Of a stretch of DNA of 64,000 nt, positions 26,332-34,473 are shown piece after piece. This stretch comes from Neoroseomonas terrae (GTDB lineage: Bacteria > Pseudomonadota > Alphaproteobacteria > Acetobacterales > Acetobacteraceae), in assembly GCF_018129025.1 (NCBI RefSeq), contig NZ_JAAEDI010000013.1:1-64000 (forward strand), given 5' to 3'. Position 1 is the stretch's first letter; every line of letters begins with the position of its first letter. The position numbers were made by a program, and so were the translations under genes. A model generated the notes under the pieces. The model ran no database searches and was not told where the DNA came from. It was given only the letters and a program-made list of their open reading frames with translations.

Positions 26332-27536
26332 CGTTGGCCCGCCAGCCAGGGCGCGTCGCGATGCGTCAGCAGGCCCGTCTTCAGCCCCGCGAGGGTCAGC
26401 AGCGTCTGGCGATGCAGCCAGGGAACGATCTTCATGCGATTGAACACCAGGTCGCGCAGGACGGGCAGCGCCCGCGCATCGGATTGGAAGAAGGGCGTCA
26501 TCAGCGCGCCGGCGCGTTGGTAGAAGTGCACATGGCGCCGCCGCGTCCGGGCATAGAGGGCGAAGGCCGCCTCAGGCTCCGGCCGCGCCGCCAGCGCATC
26601 GGCGAGCGCCCACGCATCCAGCAGCGCATTGTTCGCGCCCTGGCCAAGCTGCGGTGATGTCGCATGCGCCGCATCGCCCAGCAGGACCAACCGGCCGCGC
26701 CATGGGCGCCGGGCGGTGAACTGGACGTAGCTGGCGGGCGTGAAGTCCTCGGGCCCGGACAGCGCTGCCAGCACGGGCGCGATGGGTGGCCAGAGCGCCG
26801 CGACCTGCTCCCGCCACGCCTCGAAACCCGCGGCCCAAGCGGCGTGCTCGCCCGGCTTGATCGACCAGAACACGGCGGCGAGTGGCGGCCCGCCGGCTTC
26901 GGCGCTGCCGACCGGCAGCCAGCCCAGCATGTGCCGCGCCGCGACGTAGCGCTGCAGCAGCACGCCGGGGGCAATGCCCGGGTCCGGCACGGCGGCCCAC
27001 ACGGCGCCATAGGTGTAGGTGCGCGGCGCCCGGGGTTCGACCAGCGCGCGGAAGGGGGAGCGCGCGCCGGAGGCATCGATGACGAGGTCCGGTTCCGCGA
27101 CCACCGCGCCGGCGCCATCGCGCAGCACGACACCGTCGATGCGCTGGTCGATGGCGGTGACCTGCCGACCGGTTTCGATCCGCGCGCCCGACGCGGCGAA
27201 GGCGCGCCACAGCACGCCGTGCAGCGCCGCGCGATGCACCGCGACCGCGTGCGCATCAGGCGCCAGATCCTCATAGGCGAGATCCATCACCGTCGCGCCG
27301 CGATCCGTCGTCCCGTGCAGACGGTCGATGCGCGCGCCGAGGGCCGCGATCTCCGCCCGCAGCCCCAGCCGTTCCAGCGCGGCGAGCCCGGTCGGTTGCA
27401 GCATCAGCCCCGACCCGACCGGCTTCGGCTCCGCGAAGCGTTCCAGCACCGTCACCCGATGCCCCGCACGGGCGAGCAGAGTCGCGACCGCCAGCCCGCC
27501 GACGCCGGCGCCGATCACAGCGATGTCGTGCGTCAC
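26328..27536 (-). CDS. FAD-dependent aromatic-ring-type monooxygenase
   Basis: 402 residues. The GxGxxG FAD motif is at the N-terminus, VIGAGVGGLAVATLLARAGH. The second FAD motif GDAAHATSPQLGQGANNALLDA is at ~285-306. Both are typical of the PHBH/salicylate hydroxylase group, which uses NAD(P)H and O2 to hydroxylate a substrate. The start is GTG 27536, overlapping the gntK stop (GTGA). It is followed directly by the DUF4166 protein, suggesting successive steps on one compound (inference). Confidence 0.88.
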   Translation of the reverse strand: MTHDIAVIGAGVGGLAVATLLARAGHRVTVLERFAEPKPVGSGLMLQPTGLAALERLGLRAEIAALGARIDRLHGTTDRGATVMDLAYEDLAPDAHAVAVHRAALHGVLWRAFAASGARIETGRQVTAIDQRIDGVVLRDGAGAVVAEPDLVIDASGARSPFRALVEPRAPRTYTYGAVWAAVPDPGIAPGVLLQRYVAARHMLGWLPVGSAEAGGPPLAAVFWSIKPGEHAAWAAGFEAWREQVAALWPPIAPVLAALSGPEDFTPASYVQFTARRPWRGRLVLLGDAAHATSPQLGQGANNALLDAWALADALAARPEPEAAFALYARTRRRHVHFYQRAGALMTPFFQSDARALPVLRDLVFNRMKIVPWLHRQTLLTLAGLKTGLLTHRDAPWLAGQR

Positions 27537-28051
27537 GCGATGTCGCCGCGTTGTCTGAACGTCGCGATGGCCTCGCGGGCAATGGTGGCCGGGTCGTGCT
27601 CCACGCCGATCTCGACGATGTCGGGCTCGCCTGTTGTCGGTTCCAGCGTCGCGAACTGGCTTGCCACCAGCGAGGCCGGCATGAAGTGCCCCACCCGCGC
27701 CGCCTGGCGCGCGGTGATGAGATCCATCGATCCGGCGAGGTGCAGAAACCGGACGTCGCCATGCCCGTCTCGCAGCACGTCGCGATAGGCGCGCTTCAGC
27801 GCCGAACACCCGATGACGACCGGCGCGACCGTTCCGCGCGCCACATCGATGCGCGCGGCAATGGCCCGCAGCCAGGGCCAGCGGTCGTCATCCGTCAGCG
27901 GCGTGCCGGCGGACATCTTCGCGACGTTGGCAGCGGGGTGGAAGGCATCGCCATCCTCGAACATCCAGCCGAGGTCGCGGGCGAGACATCCGCCGACGGT
28001 GGACTTGCCGCTGCCGGAGACGCCCATCACGACGATGGCGGCGATCGTCAT
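27533..28051 (-). CDS. gntK: Gluconokinase
   Basis: 172 residues. It phosphorylates gluconate to 6-phosphogluconate. The Walker A motif GVSGSGKST is at residues 9-17. FEDGDAFHPAANVAKMSAGTPL TDDDRWPWL and GCSALKRAYRDVLR are signatures of the thermoresistant gluconokinase family. Length fits. An earlier in-frame ATG would read through a repeat element and is rejected. It lies downstream of gnd, separated by a double repeat, and overlaps the flavin monooxygenase by 4 bases. Confidence 0.95.
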   Translation of the reverse strand: MTIAAIVVMGVSGSGKSTVGGCLARDLGWMFEDGDAFHPAANVAKMSAGTPLTDDDRWPWLRAIAARIDVARGTVAPVVIGCSALKRAYRDVLRDGHGDVRFLHLAGSMDLITARQAARVGHFMPASLVASQFATLEPTTGEPDIVEIGVEHDPATIAREAIATFRQRGDIA

Positions 28052-28070
28052 GTTAAGTGGCGCCGAAGGT

Positions 28071-28295
28071 CGGAGGGGCCCTGCCCCTCCGAACCACCCC
28101 GCCAGGATGCTGGGCATCCTGGACCGCAATCTTCTGGTGCGGAGCGCTTCAGGCGGTCCGGGGCCCTCGGAACAGGCTTCGTGCGCGGCGGCGGGTCGCG
28201 GCATTCATCCCGGCCGTGGCGCAAGGTGCCAACCAATGGTTTCCAAAGGCCTCGGGCCTTTGGTGGGGTGGCTTGGAGGGGCAAAGCCCCTCCAA
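28071..28295. repeat. Composite palindromic repeat, copy 4 (B half plus A half)
   Basis: Left: outer CGGAGGGGC pairs with GCCCCTCCG; inner CCAGGATGC pairs with GCATCCTGG (28102-28122). Right: CCAAAGGCC-type inner hairpin near 28252-28263, then outer TTGGAGGGGC/GCCCCTCCAA ending at 28295. It lies between gnd and gntK, 21 bases after the gnd stop, and may separate their transcripts. Confidence 0.85.
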
Positions 28296-28316
28296 CAGCA
28301 ACAGCCGCCATCGTCG

Positions 28317-29294
28317 TCACTTCGGCTCCAGATGCCCGCCGAACCCGGCCCGCATCGCCGACAGCGCCTTGCCCGCAAAGCGCTTCTCGTCGCGCGACGC
28401 GAAGCGCGCATAGAGCGCCGCCGTCAGCACCGGCGTCGGCACGGCGGTCTCCACCGCCTGCTGCACCGTCCAGCGGCCCTCGCCGGAATCGCCGACCGTG
28501 CCGGCATACTTCGCCAGCGCAGGATCCTCCGCCAGCGCCGCTGCCGTCAGGTCGAGCAGCCAGGAAGTGACGACGGACCCGCGCCGCCAGACCTCCGTCA
28601 CATCGGCAAGGTCGACGGTGATGCGGTGGTCTTCGGGCAGCGCCGGACTGTCGGCGGCGCGCAGCAGGTCGAGCCCCTCGGCCAGCGCCTGCATCATCCC
28701 GTACTCGATCCCGTTATGGACCATCTTCACGAGATGGCCGGCGCCATGGCCGCCGCAATGCAGCCAGCCCTGCTCGACATTCGGCGCACGGCCCTCGCGG
28801 CGCGGCGTCGCCGGAATGTCGCCGCGGCCGGGGGCCAGCGCATCGAAGATCGGCGCGAGACGCGCGACGGCTTCCGCCGCGCCGCCGATCATCAGGCAGT
28901 AGCCGCGCTCGAGGCCCCAGACGCCGCCGGAGGTGCCGATGTCGAGGTAGTCGATGCCCTTCGCGCGCAGCGCGGCGGCGCGGCGGACATCGTCCTTCCA
29001 CTGCGTGTTGCCGCCGTCGATCGCGACATCGCCGGGCGAGAGCAGCGCGCCCAGCGCGTCGATCGCCTGGTCGGTGGCCTCGCCATGCGGCAGCATCACC
29101 CAGACGGCGCGCGGCGCGGCCAAGCCCGCGACGACGCCGGCGAGGTCCGATGCCGGCACCGCGCCATCCGCCGCCACCGCGGCGACCGCAGCGGCGTCGC
29201 GGTCCCACACCACGCAGCGATGGCCGGCGCGCATCAGCCGGCGCGCGATGTTGGCACCCATGCGGCCGAGGCCGACGATCCCGAGTTCCGCCAT
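28317..29294 (-). CDS. gnd: 6-phosphogluconate dehydrogenase, decarboxylating (short GndA/YqeC type)
   Basis: 325 residues, the length of the NAD-preferring short class. The Rossmann motif GIVGLGRMGANIARRL is at the N-terminus. IDGGNTQWKDD, DIGTSGGVWGLERGYCLMIGG and VKMVHNGIEYGMMQALAEG are the substrate- and catalysis-bearing segments. It converts 6-phosphogluconate to ribulose-5-phosphate. GGAGGG lies 7 bases before the ATG. With gntK downstream it completes a gluconate catabolic route. Confidence 0.95.
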   Translation of the reverse strand: MAELGIVGLGRMGANIARRLMRAGHRCVVWDRDAAAVAAVAADGAVPASDLAGVVAGLAAPRAVWVMLPHGEATDQAIDALGALLSPGDVAIDGGNTQWKDDVRRAAALRAKGIDYLDIGTSGGVWGLERGYCLMIGGAAEAVARLAPIFDALAPGRGDIPATPRREGRAPNVEQGWLHCGGHGAGHLVKMVHNGIEYGMMQALAEGLDLLRAADSPALPEDHRITVDLADVTEVWRRGSVVTSWLLDLTAAALAEDPALAKYAGTVGDSGEGRWTVQQAVETAVPTPVLTAALYARFASRDEKRFAGKALSAMRAGFGGHLEPK

Positions 29295-29365
29295 GTGCCG
29301 CCCTCCGTTGCGCGATGCATGCCCGAGCACGGGGCTCGCCGCAACAGAACGGACCGTGCGCTTGC

Positions 29366-30613
29366 TCACATCGCGCTGTACAGCCGCGCGATGGCGTCCT
29401 CGGATGCGGTCATCGCCTCCCACACCAGCGCGCCTGCCGTCATCGTCGCGTCCTGCAACTGGCGCATCGGGACGAGATCGCGCCGGTCGGCACCCGTCAG
29501 CAGCAGACGCAGCGCGCTGTCGGGCTCATTGAAGCCGGCGATCAGCCGTGCGGCGCGGATCTGATGATCGGCGAAGTTCGCATGGTCGGAATTGCGCATC
29601 AGCGGGCGATGCGTGCGCAGGCTGCGCCCGGCTTTCTTCGCAGCGTCGGTGAGGAACGGACCGAGGCGCGCGAAGCCGCTCGTCAGCACGGTAAGATTGG
29701 GGCTTCCGGCAATGGAATCGAGATTGATGTTGAGCGCCATGCGGCGCTTCTCGGCCATGGTCTTCCCGTCGAGCCACGCCTTCGACCCCGCAAGCGCCCA
29801 TTCCTCGGCACCGAAGATGCAGACCATCAACCCGCGCTCGCACTGCGCCGCGACGGGCCGCACGGCGCGCGCCAGGCACAGCGCGGCAGCGAGGCCAGTC
29901 GCATTGTCGATCGCGCTCTCGCCCAGCGGATGCCCGTCGAGATGCGCCGAGACGACGACATAGTCGTTGCCGCGCCCTGGCATGGTCAGCACCAGCGTCG
30001 GCGTCGTCGCGGCGTGGTCGCTGCCCAGCAAGGTGAGCCGCACGCGCCGTCCTTCCGCCAGCAGCGCCCCCGCCTCGGCGGAGATGCCGAGCGCCGGGAT
30101 GCCCTGCCCGCCCGCGCGCCCGGACGATCCCGAGACCGGCCCGACACCCGCCTCCGGCTGCACGATCAGGAAGGCTGCCGCCCCCGCTTCCTGCGCGGCT
30201 GCCAGCTTCACCCGCCGATGAATCGTCTGCGCCGAGAACGGATATTCATGCCGCGCGAGCACCGCGCGCCCCGCCGCCCCCGAGAAATCGCCGGGCGCTC
30301 CGCGCCCGCAATCCAGCGTGTCGAGCAGCAGCCCATCGACCGGCGTGCCGGCCGCGCCGAGCAGCGGCGTGCAGTCCAGCTCGCGCCCCGTCGCCACATC
30401 CGTCAGCCGCGCCTCATGGCAGCGCCAGCCGGCATAGGGCACGGGTTCCTTCCAGACCGTGCCGAACGCCGACAGCCGCTCCTCCATCAGCGCGAAGCCG
30501 CGCTCCGCGCTCGGCGTGCCCTGCAACCGTCCGCCAGTGTCGCAGATCGCTGCGAAATCCGCGGCGAGCGCGTCGTCGGCCGCGATGCGGCCGAGGAAAT
30601 CCGCGAGCGTCAC
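29366..30613 (-). CDS. M28-family zinc peptidase/amidohydrolase
   Basis: 415 residues without a signal peptide. A PA-like insert is around residues 90-190. Zinc ligands: SAHLDGHPLGESAIDNATG (His and Asp), FGAEEWALAGS (catalytic Glu-Glu), NLDSIAG (Asp), and a late His in NSDHANF. M28 enzymes are aminopeptidases or carboxypeptidases. The GTG start overlaps the stop of the Bug receptor by 4 bases (GTGA), so it is third in an M20-Bug-M28 operon. Together they suggest uptake and hydrolysis of a peptide- or acyl-amino-acid-like compound. Confidence 0.85.
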   Translation of the reverse strand: MTLADFLGRIAADDALAADFAAICDTGGRLQGTPSAERGFALMEERLSAFGTVWKEPVPYAGWRCHEARLTDVATGRELDCTPLLGAAGTPVDGLLLDTLDCGRGAPGDFSGAAGRAVLARHEYPFSAQTIHRRVKLAAAQEAGAAAFLIVQPEAGVGPVSGSSGRAGGQGIPALGISAEAGALLAEGRRVRLTLLGSDHAATTPTLVLTMPGRGNDYVVVSAHLDGHPLGESAIDNATGLAAALCLARAVRPVAAQCERGLMVCIFGAEEWALAGSKAWLDGKTMAEKRRMALNINLDSIAGSPNLTVLTSGFARLGPFLTDAAKKAGRSLRTHRPLMRNSDHANFADHQIRAARLIAGFNEPDSALRLLLTGADRRDLVPMRQLQDATMTAGALVWEAMTASEDAIARLYSAM

Positions 30614-31626
30614 TGCGCGGTGATGCCCCGCGACCGCGCGATCTCGCCATAGCGCGCGACATCCTCGCGGATGCGCTGGCCGAAGGCCTCCGGCCCGTCG
30701 CTGCGTGGGATCACGGCGAGCGCATCGAGCCGCTCCGCCATCCCCGGTGCGGCCAGCACGGCCGGCATGGCGGCCGCGATCTTCTGCACGACGGCATCGG
30801 GCGTCCGTGCCGGCGCCAGCAGCCCCCACCAGTGCTCCGCCACAAGGTCGATGCCCTGCTCGCGGAAGGTCGGGATGTTGGGATGGCTGCGCATCCGCTC
30901 CGCCGCCATCACGCCAAGCCCGGTGATCTGCCCCGAGGAAAGCTGCGGCGCCGCCGACGCCACGGTGACGAAGACCGTGTTGAGATTGCCCGCCGCGAGA
31001 TCCTGGATCGCCGGCCCGCCGCCGCGATAGGGCACATGGGTGATCTGCGTGCCGGTGGCGGCCTGGAACAGCTCGCCCATCATGTGGGACGCGGCACCGA
31101 CGCCGCCGGAACCGAAGGTGTAATGCCCCGGCCGCGCCTTCGCGAGGGCGGCGAATTCCGCTGCGTTGCGCGCCGGCAAGGACGGATGGCCGAAGATCAG
31201 CAGCGGCGCTGCCCCGACCATCACGACCGGGATCAGGTCCTTCTCGACGTCATAGGGCATGCGCGCCTGCAGCGCCGGCACGATGGCGTAGGGCAGGTCG
31301 GCGAGCAGCAGCGTGTACCCATCCGCCGGCGACCGCGCGACGAACTCCGTGCCGAGCATCGACCCCGCGCCCGAGCGGTTCTCGACGATCACCGACTGCC
31401 CCAGCGCCGCGCCGAGGCCCGGCTGGATCAGCCGGGCCAGCACGTCGGACGACCCGCCCGGCGCGAAGGGAACGATCAGCCGGATCGGCCGGTTGGGCCA
31501 ATCCGCCTGCGCGAGCGCCGGCGCGGCCATCGCCGCCCCGGCCGCCCCGAGCAGGCTTCGTCGCGTCAGCCGCGCGGGCGCAGCCCGCACCATTCGCTGA
31601 TGAAGGTCGCGATCGTTCTTGTGCAT
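30610..31626 (-). CDS. Bug-family (TctC-like) periplasmic solute receptor
   Basis: 338 residues. A twin-arginine-like signal sequence (TRRSLLGAAGAAMAAPALAQA) precedes the mature start DWPNRPIRLIVPFAPGGSSDVLAR. GHYTFGSGGVGAASHMMGELF, HVPYRGGGPAIQDL and late helices are typical of the tripartite tricarboxylate-type receptor family. Such receptors bind carboxylates or amides in the periplasm. No TctA/TctB membrane genes are nearby. The ATG with GAGGA upstream lies 61 bases inside the M20 gene. A downstream ATG (31593) is also possible. Confidence 0.9.
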   Translation of the reverse strand: MHKNDRDLHQRMVRAAPARLTRRSLLGAAGAAMAAPALAQADWPNRPIRLIVPFAPGGSSDVLARLIQPGLGAALGQSVIVENRSGAGSMLGTEFVARSPADGYTLLLADLPYAIVPALQARMPYDVEKDLIPVVMVGAAPLLIFGHPSLPARNAAEFAALAKARPGHYTFGSGGVGAASHMMGELFQAATGTQITHVPYRGGGPAIQDLAAGNLNTVFVTVASAAPQLSSGQITGLGVMAAERMRSHPNIPTFREQGIDLVAEHWWGLLAPARTPDAVVQKIAAAMPAVLAAPGMAERLDALAVIPRSDGPEAFGQRIREDVARYGEIARSRGITAQ

Positions 31627-32846
31627 GTCCGGAGATCCTCGATCGAAGTGCGTTCGTCGAAGCCGTGCGCCACTTCCCCCTTGGGACCGTAGCAGAGACC
31701 GGGAAATCCGAAATAGAGTCCGTAATAACGTGCGTCGTTCACCGCCGTGGTGCGCCGCTCCGGCATCTGCCCGCCATGCACCGCAGCATGCGAAGCCGCC
31801 AACACCTTCTCCGCCTCGCTACCCGGTTCGAGCACATAGGGGTCGGTCTGGAAGCCGGTCCAGACGATCTCGGGCGGGTTGTTGGCCATGAAGCTGTCGC
31901 CCTTCGCCGCGGCCTTCACGCAGGCCTCGACGCGCGCCATCGCTTCTTCCGGCGTCATGCCGGGGATGAGGCCAATGCGGCAATCGACCTCGCACCAGGC
32001 CGGCGTCGAGGATGCCCAGTCACCGCCGCGAATGATGCCCGGGTTGAATTTGATCGGGTCCCTAATGTCCTTGTACCAGGGGTTGGACTTCGCTTCCTCG
32101 TTCAGCACCTTGGTGTGGGCATACAGCGCGTTGATCAGCGCATAGGCCGACATGATCGCATTGGTGCCGTCCTGCGCGACCGCCACATGCACGGGCACGC
32201 CACGCACGCGCAGGCGGAACCAGATGGTGCCGGTCTGGGTGCGGGTGATGGTGTGGCCCGTGGGCTCCGGCACCAGCGCGGCCTCCGCGCGATACCCGCG
32301 CAGCAGCGCGGCGAGCGCGCCATTGCCCGTGCTTTCCTCCTCCGTCACCGTCTGGACATAGACGTCGGCGGCAGGTTCGAAGCCGGCGGCGCGGATCGCA
32401 TCCATCGCATAGACCATGCAGGACACGCCGGACTTCATGTCGTGCGCACCGCGGCCATACATCCAGCCGTCGCGGATCGTCGCTGAGTAGGGCGGGTAGG
32501 TCCACATCTCATGCGGACCTTCCGGCACCACGTCGATATGGCCCTGCAGGATCAGGCTGCGGCCGGTCGGGTTCTTCGGGCGATGCGAGGCCACCACCTG
32601 GATCGACCCCGCCGGATCGACGCCGACCATCGGCGCGAGCTTCGGGTGGTCCGGCACATCGGCAATGGAAAAACGATCGACCGCATAGCCACGCTCGGCC
32701 ATCTGCCGCGCGAACCAATCCTGCAGCGGCGCCTCCCGCCCGCGCAGCGAGGGAAAGCGCACGAGCTCCTGGAGGAACTCCACCTGTTGGCCGAAGCGCT
32801 CGTCGATGGCTGCGGCAATGCGGGTCTGGGCGTCGGCATCAGGCAT
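31566..32846 (-). CDS. M20-family deacylase/peptidase (ArgE/DapE type)
   Basis: 426 residues. Metal motifs: LQGHIDVVPEG (His-x-Asp), GRGAHDMKSG (bridging Asp) and TVTEEESTGNG (catalytic Glu-Glu), with a C-terminal His in EVAHGFDER. The dimerisation lid lies at about 195-310. The family removes acyl or peptidyl groups from amino acids, as in acetylornithine deacetylase and succinyl-diaminopimelate desuccinylase. The operon context with a Bug receptor and an M28 peptidase suggests a catabolic role rather than biosynthesis (inference). Confidence 0.9.
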   Translation of the reverse strand: MPDADAQTRIAAAIDERFGQQVEFLQELVRFPSLRGREAPLQDWFARQMAERGYAVDRFSIADVPDHPKLAPMVGVDPAGSIQVVASHRPKNPTGRSLILQGHIDVVPEGPHEMWTYPPYSATIRDGWMYGRGAHDMKSGVSCMVYAMDAIRAAGFEPAADVYVQTVTEEESTGNGALAALLRGYRAEAALVPEPTGHTITRTQTGTIWFRLRVRGVPVHVAVAQDGTNAIMSAYALINALYAHTKVLNEEAKSNPWYKDIRDPIKFNPGIIRGGDWASSTPAWCEVDCRIGLIPGMTPEEAMARVEACVKAAAKGDSFMANNPPEIVWTGFQTDPYVLEPGSEAEKVLAASHAAVHGGQMPERRTTAVNDARYYGLYFGFPGLCYGPKGEVAHGFDERTSIEDLRTCTRTIATFISEWCGLRPRG

Positions 32847-32948
32847 GGGCGAAGCAGTCCTTGTGCAATGGCAGGCACGCGATCGGTGCGGCGGGGATCA
32901 TAGACGCCGCATGGCAGCCGCCCAGCCCATCCGAACTCCAACGCCCAT

Positions 32949-34469
32949 TCACGCCGCGAGTTCGACCGACGCCTCCAGCCCCAGCACCGCTCCCAGCGCC
33001 TCAACGCGCCGCAGCACGCTTTCTCCCGCGAAGACGCCGCTGCCCTCGACCAGCCGCAGCACCAGCCGCCCGCCCTCGCGCTCCAGCCCCGTCCCCGCCA
33101 GCAGTTCCGGCGTGCCGCCCGACAGCGTGTAGGCAAGGCGCAGCGCCGCCCCGAGGCTTTCCGCCCGCCGCACCGCCGGCACGTCCAGCAACACCCGCGC
33201 CGCCTGGAGGAAGCCGGCATCGGGCGGCGCCTCGTATCGGAGCGCCACGGCGAGCGCGAGGAACGCGCGCGCGTGGTGGTCCAGCCCCACGCCCGGCTGC
33301 CGCAGGACGCGGAAATACGCATGCTCGGCGCGGTAATCCGGATGATCGTGGCTGCCGATGTCGCTCACCCAGCAGGCGGCGGCGCGCAGCGCGGCGTCAC
33401 CCGCGCTCTCGCGCTCGAACAGCCCGGCGGTCCACTGCGCCAGCGCCGGCGGCAGGCGCGGATCGCGGCCGAAGCGGTCGGACAGGTCGCGCGCCGCGGC
33501 GAGCAATGGGTCCCGCCGCCGCTCATCGCCGCCGATCTGCCGCGCGTACCACCCCTCGCGCAGGCCGTTCGCGCTGAACACCACGCGCCGCGCGCCGGAA
33601 GCGCGCAGCAGCCGGCGCATCACCATGGCTGCCCAGGGCAGGTCCTGGACGCGCTTGGTGGGCGCGCCGGGCATGCGTTCCAGCGTGCGGCGCGTCGCCG
33701 CCATCGCGACGCCGGCGAGGTCCCGCGCCTCCTCCCGCGACAGCACGTAGTGATGGACGATCGACAACGGATAGGCGGTCTGCGCGATGTGCATCCGCGC
33801 CAGCGCGCGCCACGCGCCGCCGACCAGGTACAGGTCGCGGCCCGTCGCCTCCGCCAGCCAGGGCACGCGGTCGAACTCCTCCGTCGCCATCGCCCTGCCG
33901 CGCGCAATCTCGCCGCCCGCGCGTTCCGCCAGCCGGATGGCGCCGAGCGGCAGGCTCACCGCCCGCCCCGACCTTCCATGCGCCAGCTCCACCAGTTCGA
34001 GGGACCCGCCACCGATATCACCCAGCAGCCCGTCCGCATCCGGGAAGCCCAGCAGCACGCCGTCGGCCGACAGGAGCCCTTCCTCCTGGCCCGTCAGCAC
34101 GCGGATCGTGAAGCCGGGCACCCGCTCGCGCAGCGCCGCCACGAAAGCCGGTCCGTTCGTCGCGTCGCGCACCGCGGCGGTCGCCAGCACCTCGACCGGG
34201 TCGGCGCCCATCGCGCGTGCCACGGTGTGGTATCGCACCATGACGGTCACGGCCTGCTCGACCGCTTCCTCGTTCAGCATGCCGGTCGTCACCAGCCCGC
34301 GGCCGAGGCCGAGCACCGCCTTCTCGTTGAAGATGGTCAGCGGATTGCGGTGGCGTCCCTCGAAGACGACCAGGCGCACCGAATTGGAACCGAGATCGAC
34401 CACGGCCGAACGCGGCAATCGTCGCCCGTCCTCCGTCCAGGCGGGGCCCTCTCGCATCGCAGTGTCCAC
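32949..34469 (-). CDS. ppx: Ppx/GppA-family exopolyphosphatase
   Basis: 506 residues. It has the ASKHA phosphate loops VVDLGSNSVRLVVFEG (residues ~23-38) and GLLGDIGGGSLELVEL, plus ATAAVRDATNGPAFV and LTGQEEG. The C-terminal half is the helical HD-like domain of the longer Ppx. The enzyme removes phosphate from polyphosphate ends or converts pppGpp. The GTG start has AGGA 8 bases upstream, lying within the last codons of ppk1. It is 4 bases downstream of ppk1, so synthesis and breakdown of polyphosphate are encoded together. Confidence 0.93.
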   Translation of the reverse strand: MDTAMREGPAWTEDGRRLPRSAVVDLGSNSVRLVVFEGRHRNPLTIFNEKAVLGLGRGLVTTGMLNEEAVEQAVTVMVRYHTVARAMGADPVEVLATAAVRDATNGPAFVAALRERVPGFTIRVLTGQEEGLLSADGVLLGFPDADGLLGDIGGGSLELVELAHGRSGRAVSLPLGAIRLAERAGGEIARGRAMATEEFDRVPWLAEATGRDLYLVGGAWRALARMHIAQTAYPLSIVHHYVLSREEARDLAGVAMAATRRTLERMPGAPTKRVQDLPWAAMVMRRLLRASGARRVVFSANGLREGWYARQIGGDERRRDPLLAAARDLSDRFGRDPRLPPALAQWTAGLFERESAGDAALRAAACWVSDIGSHDHPDYRAEHAYFRVLRQPGVGLDHHARAFLALAVALRYEAPPDAGFLQAARVLLDVPAVRRAESLGAALRLAYTLSGGTPELLAGTGLEREGGRLVLRLVEGSGVFAGESVLRRVEALGAVLGLEASVELAA

Positions 34470-34473
34470 TGGT

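Noticed and set aside
28052..28204. Upstream extension of gntK to an earlier ATG
   Set aside because: The extra codons are translated from the composite repeat; gluconokinases start just before the Walker A motif, at 28051.
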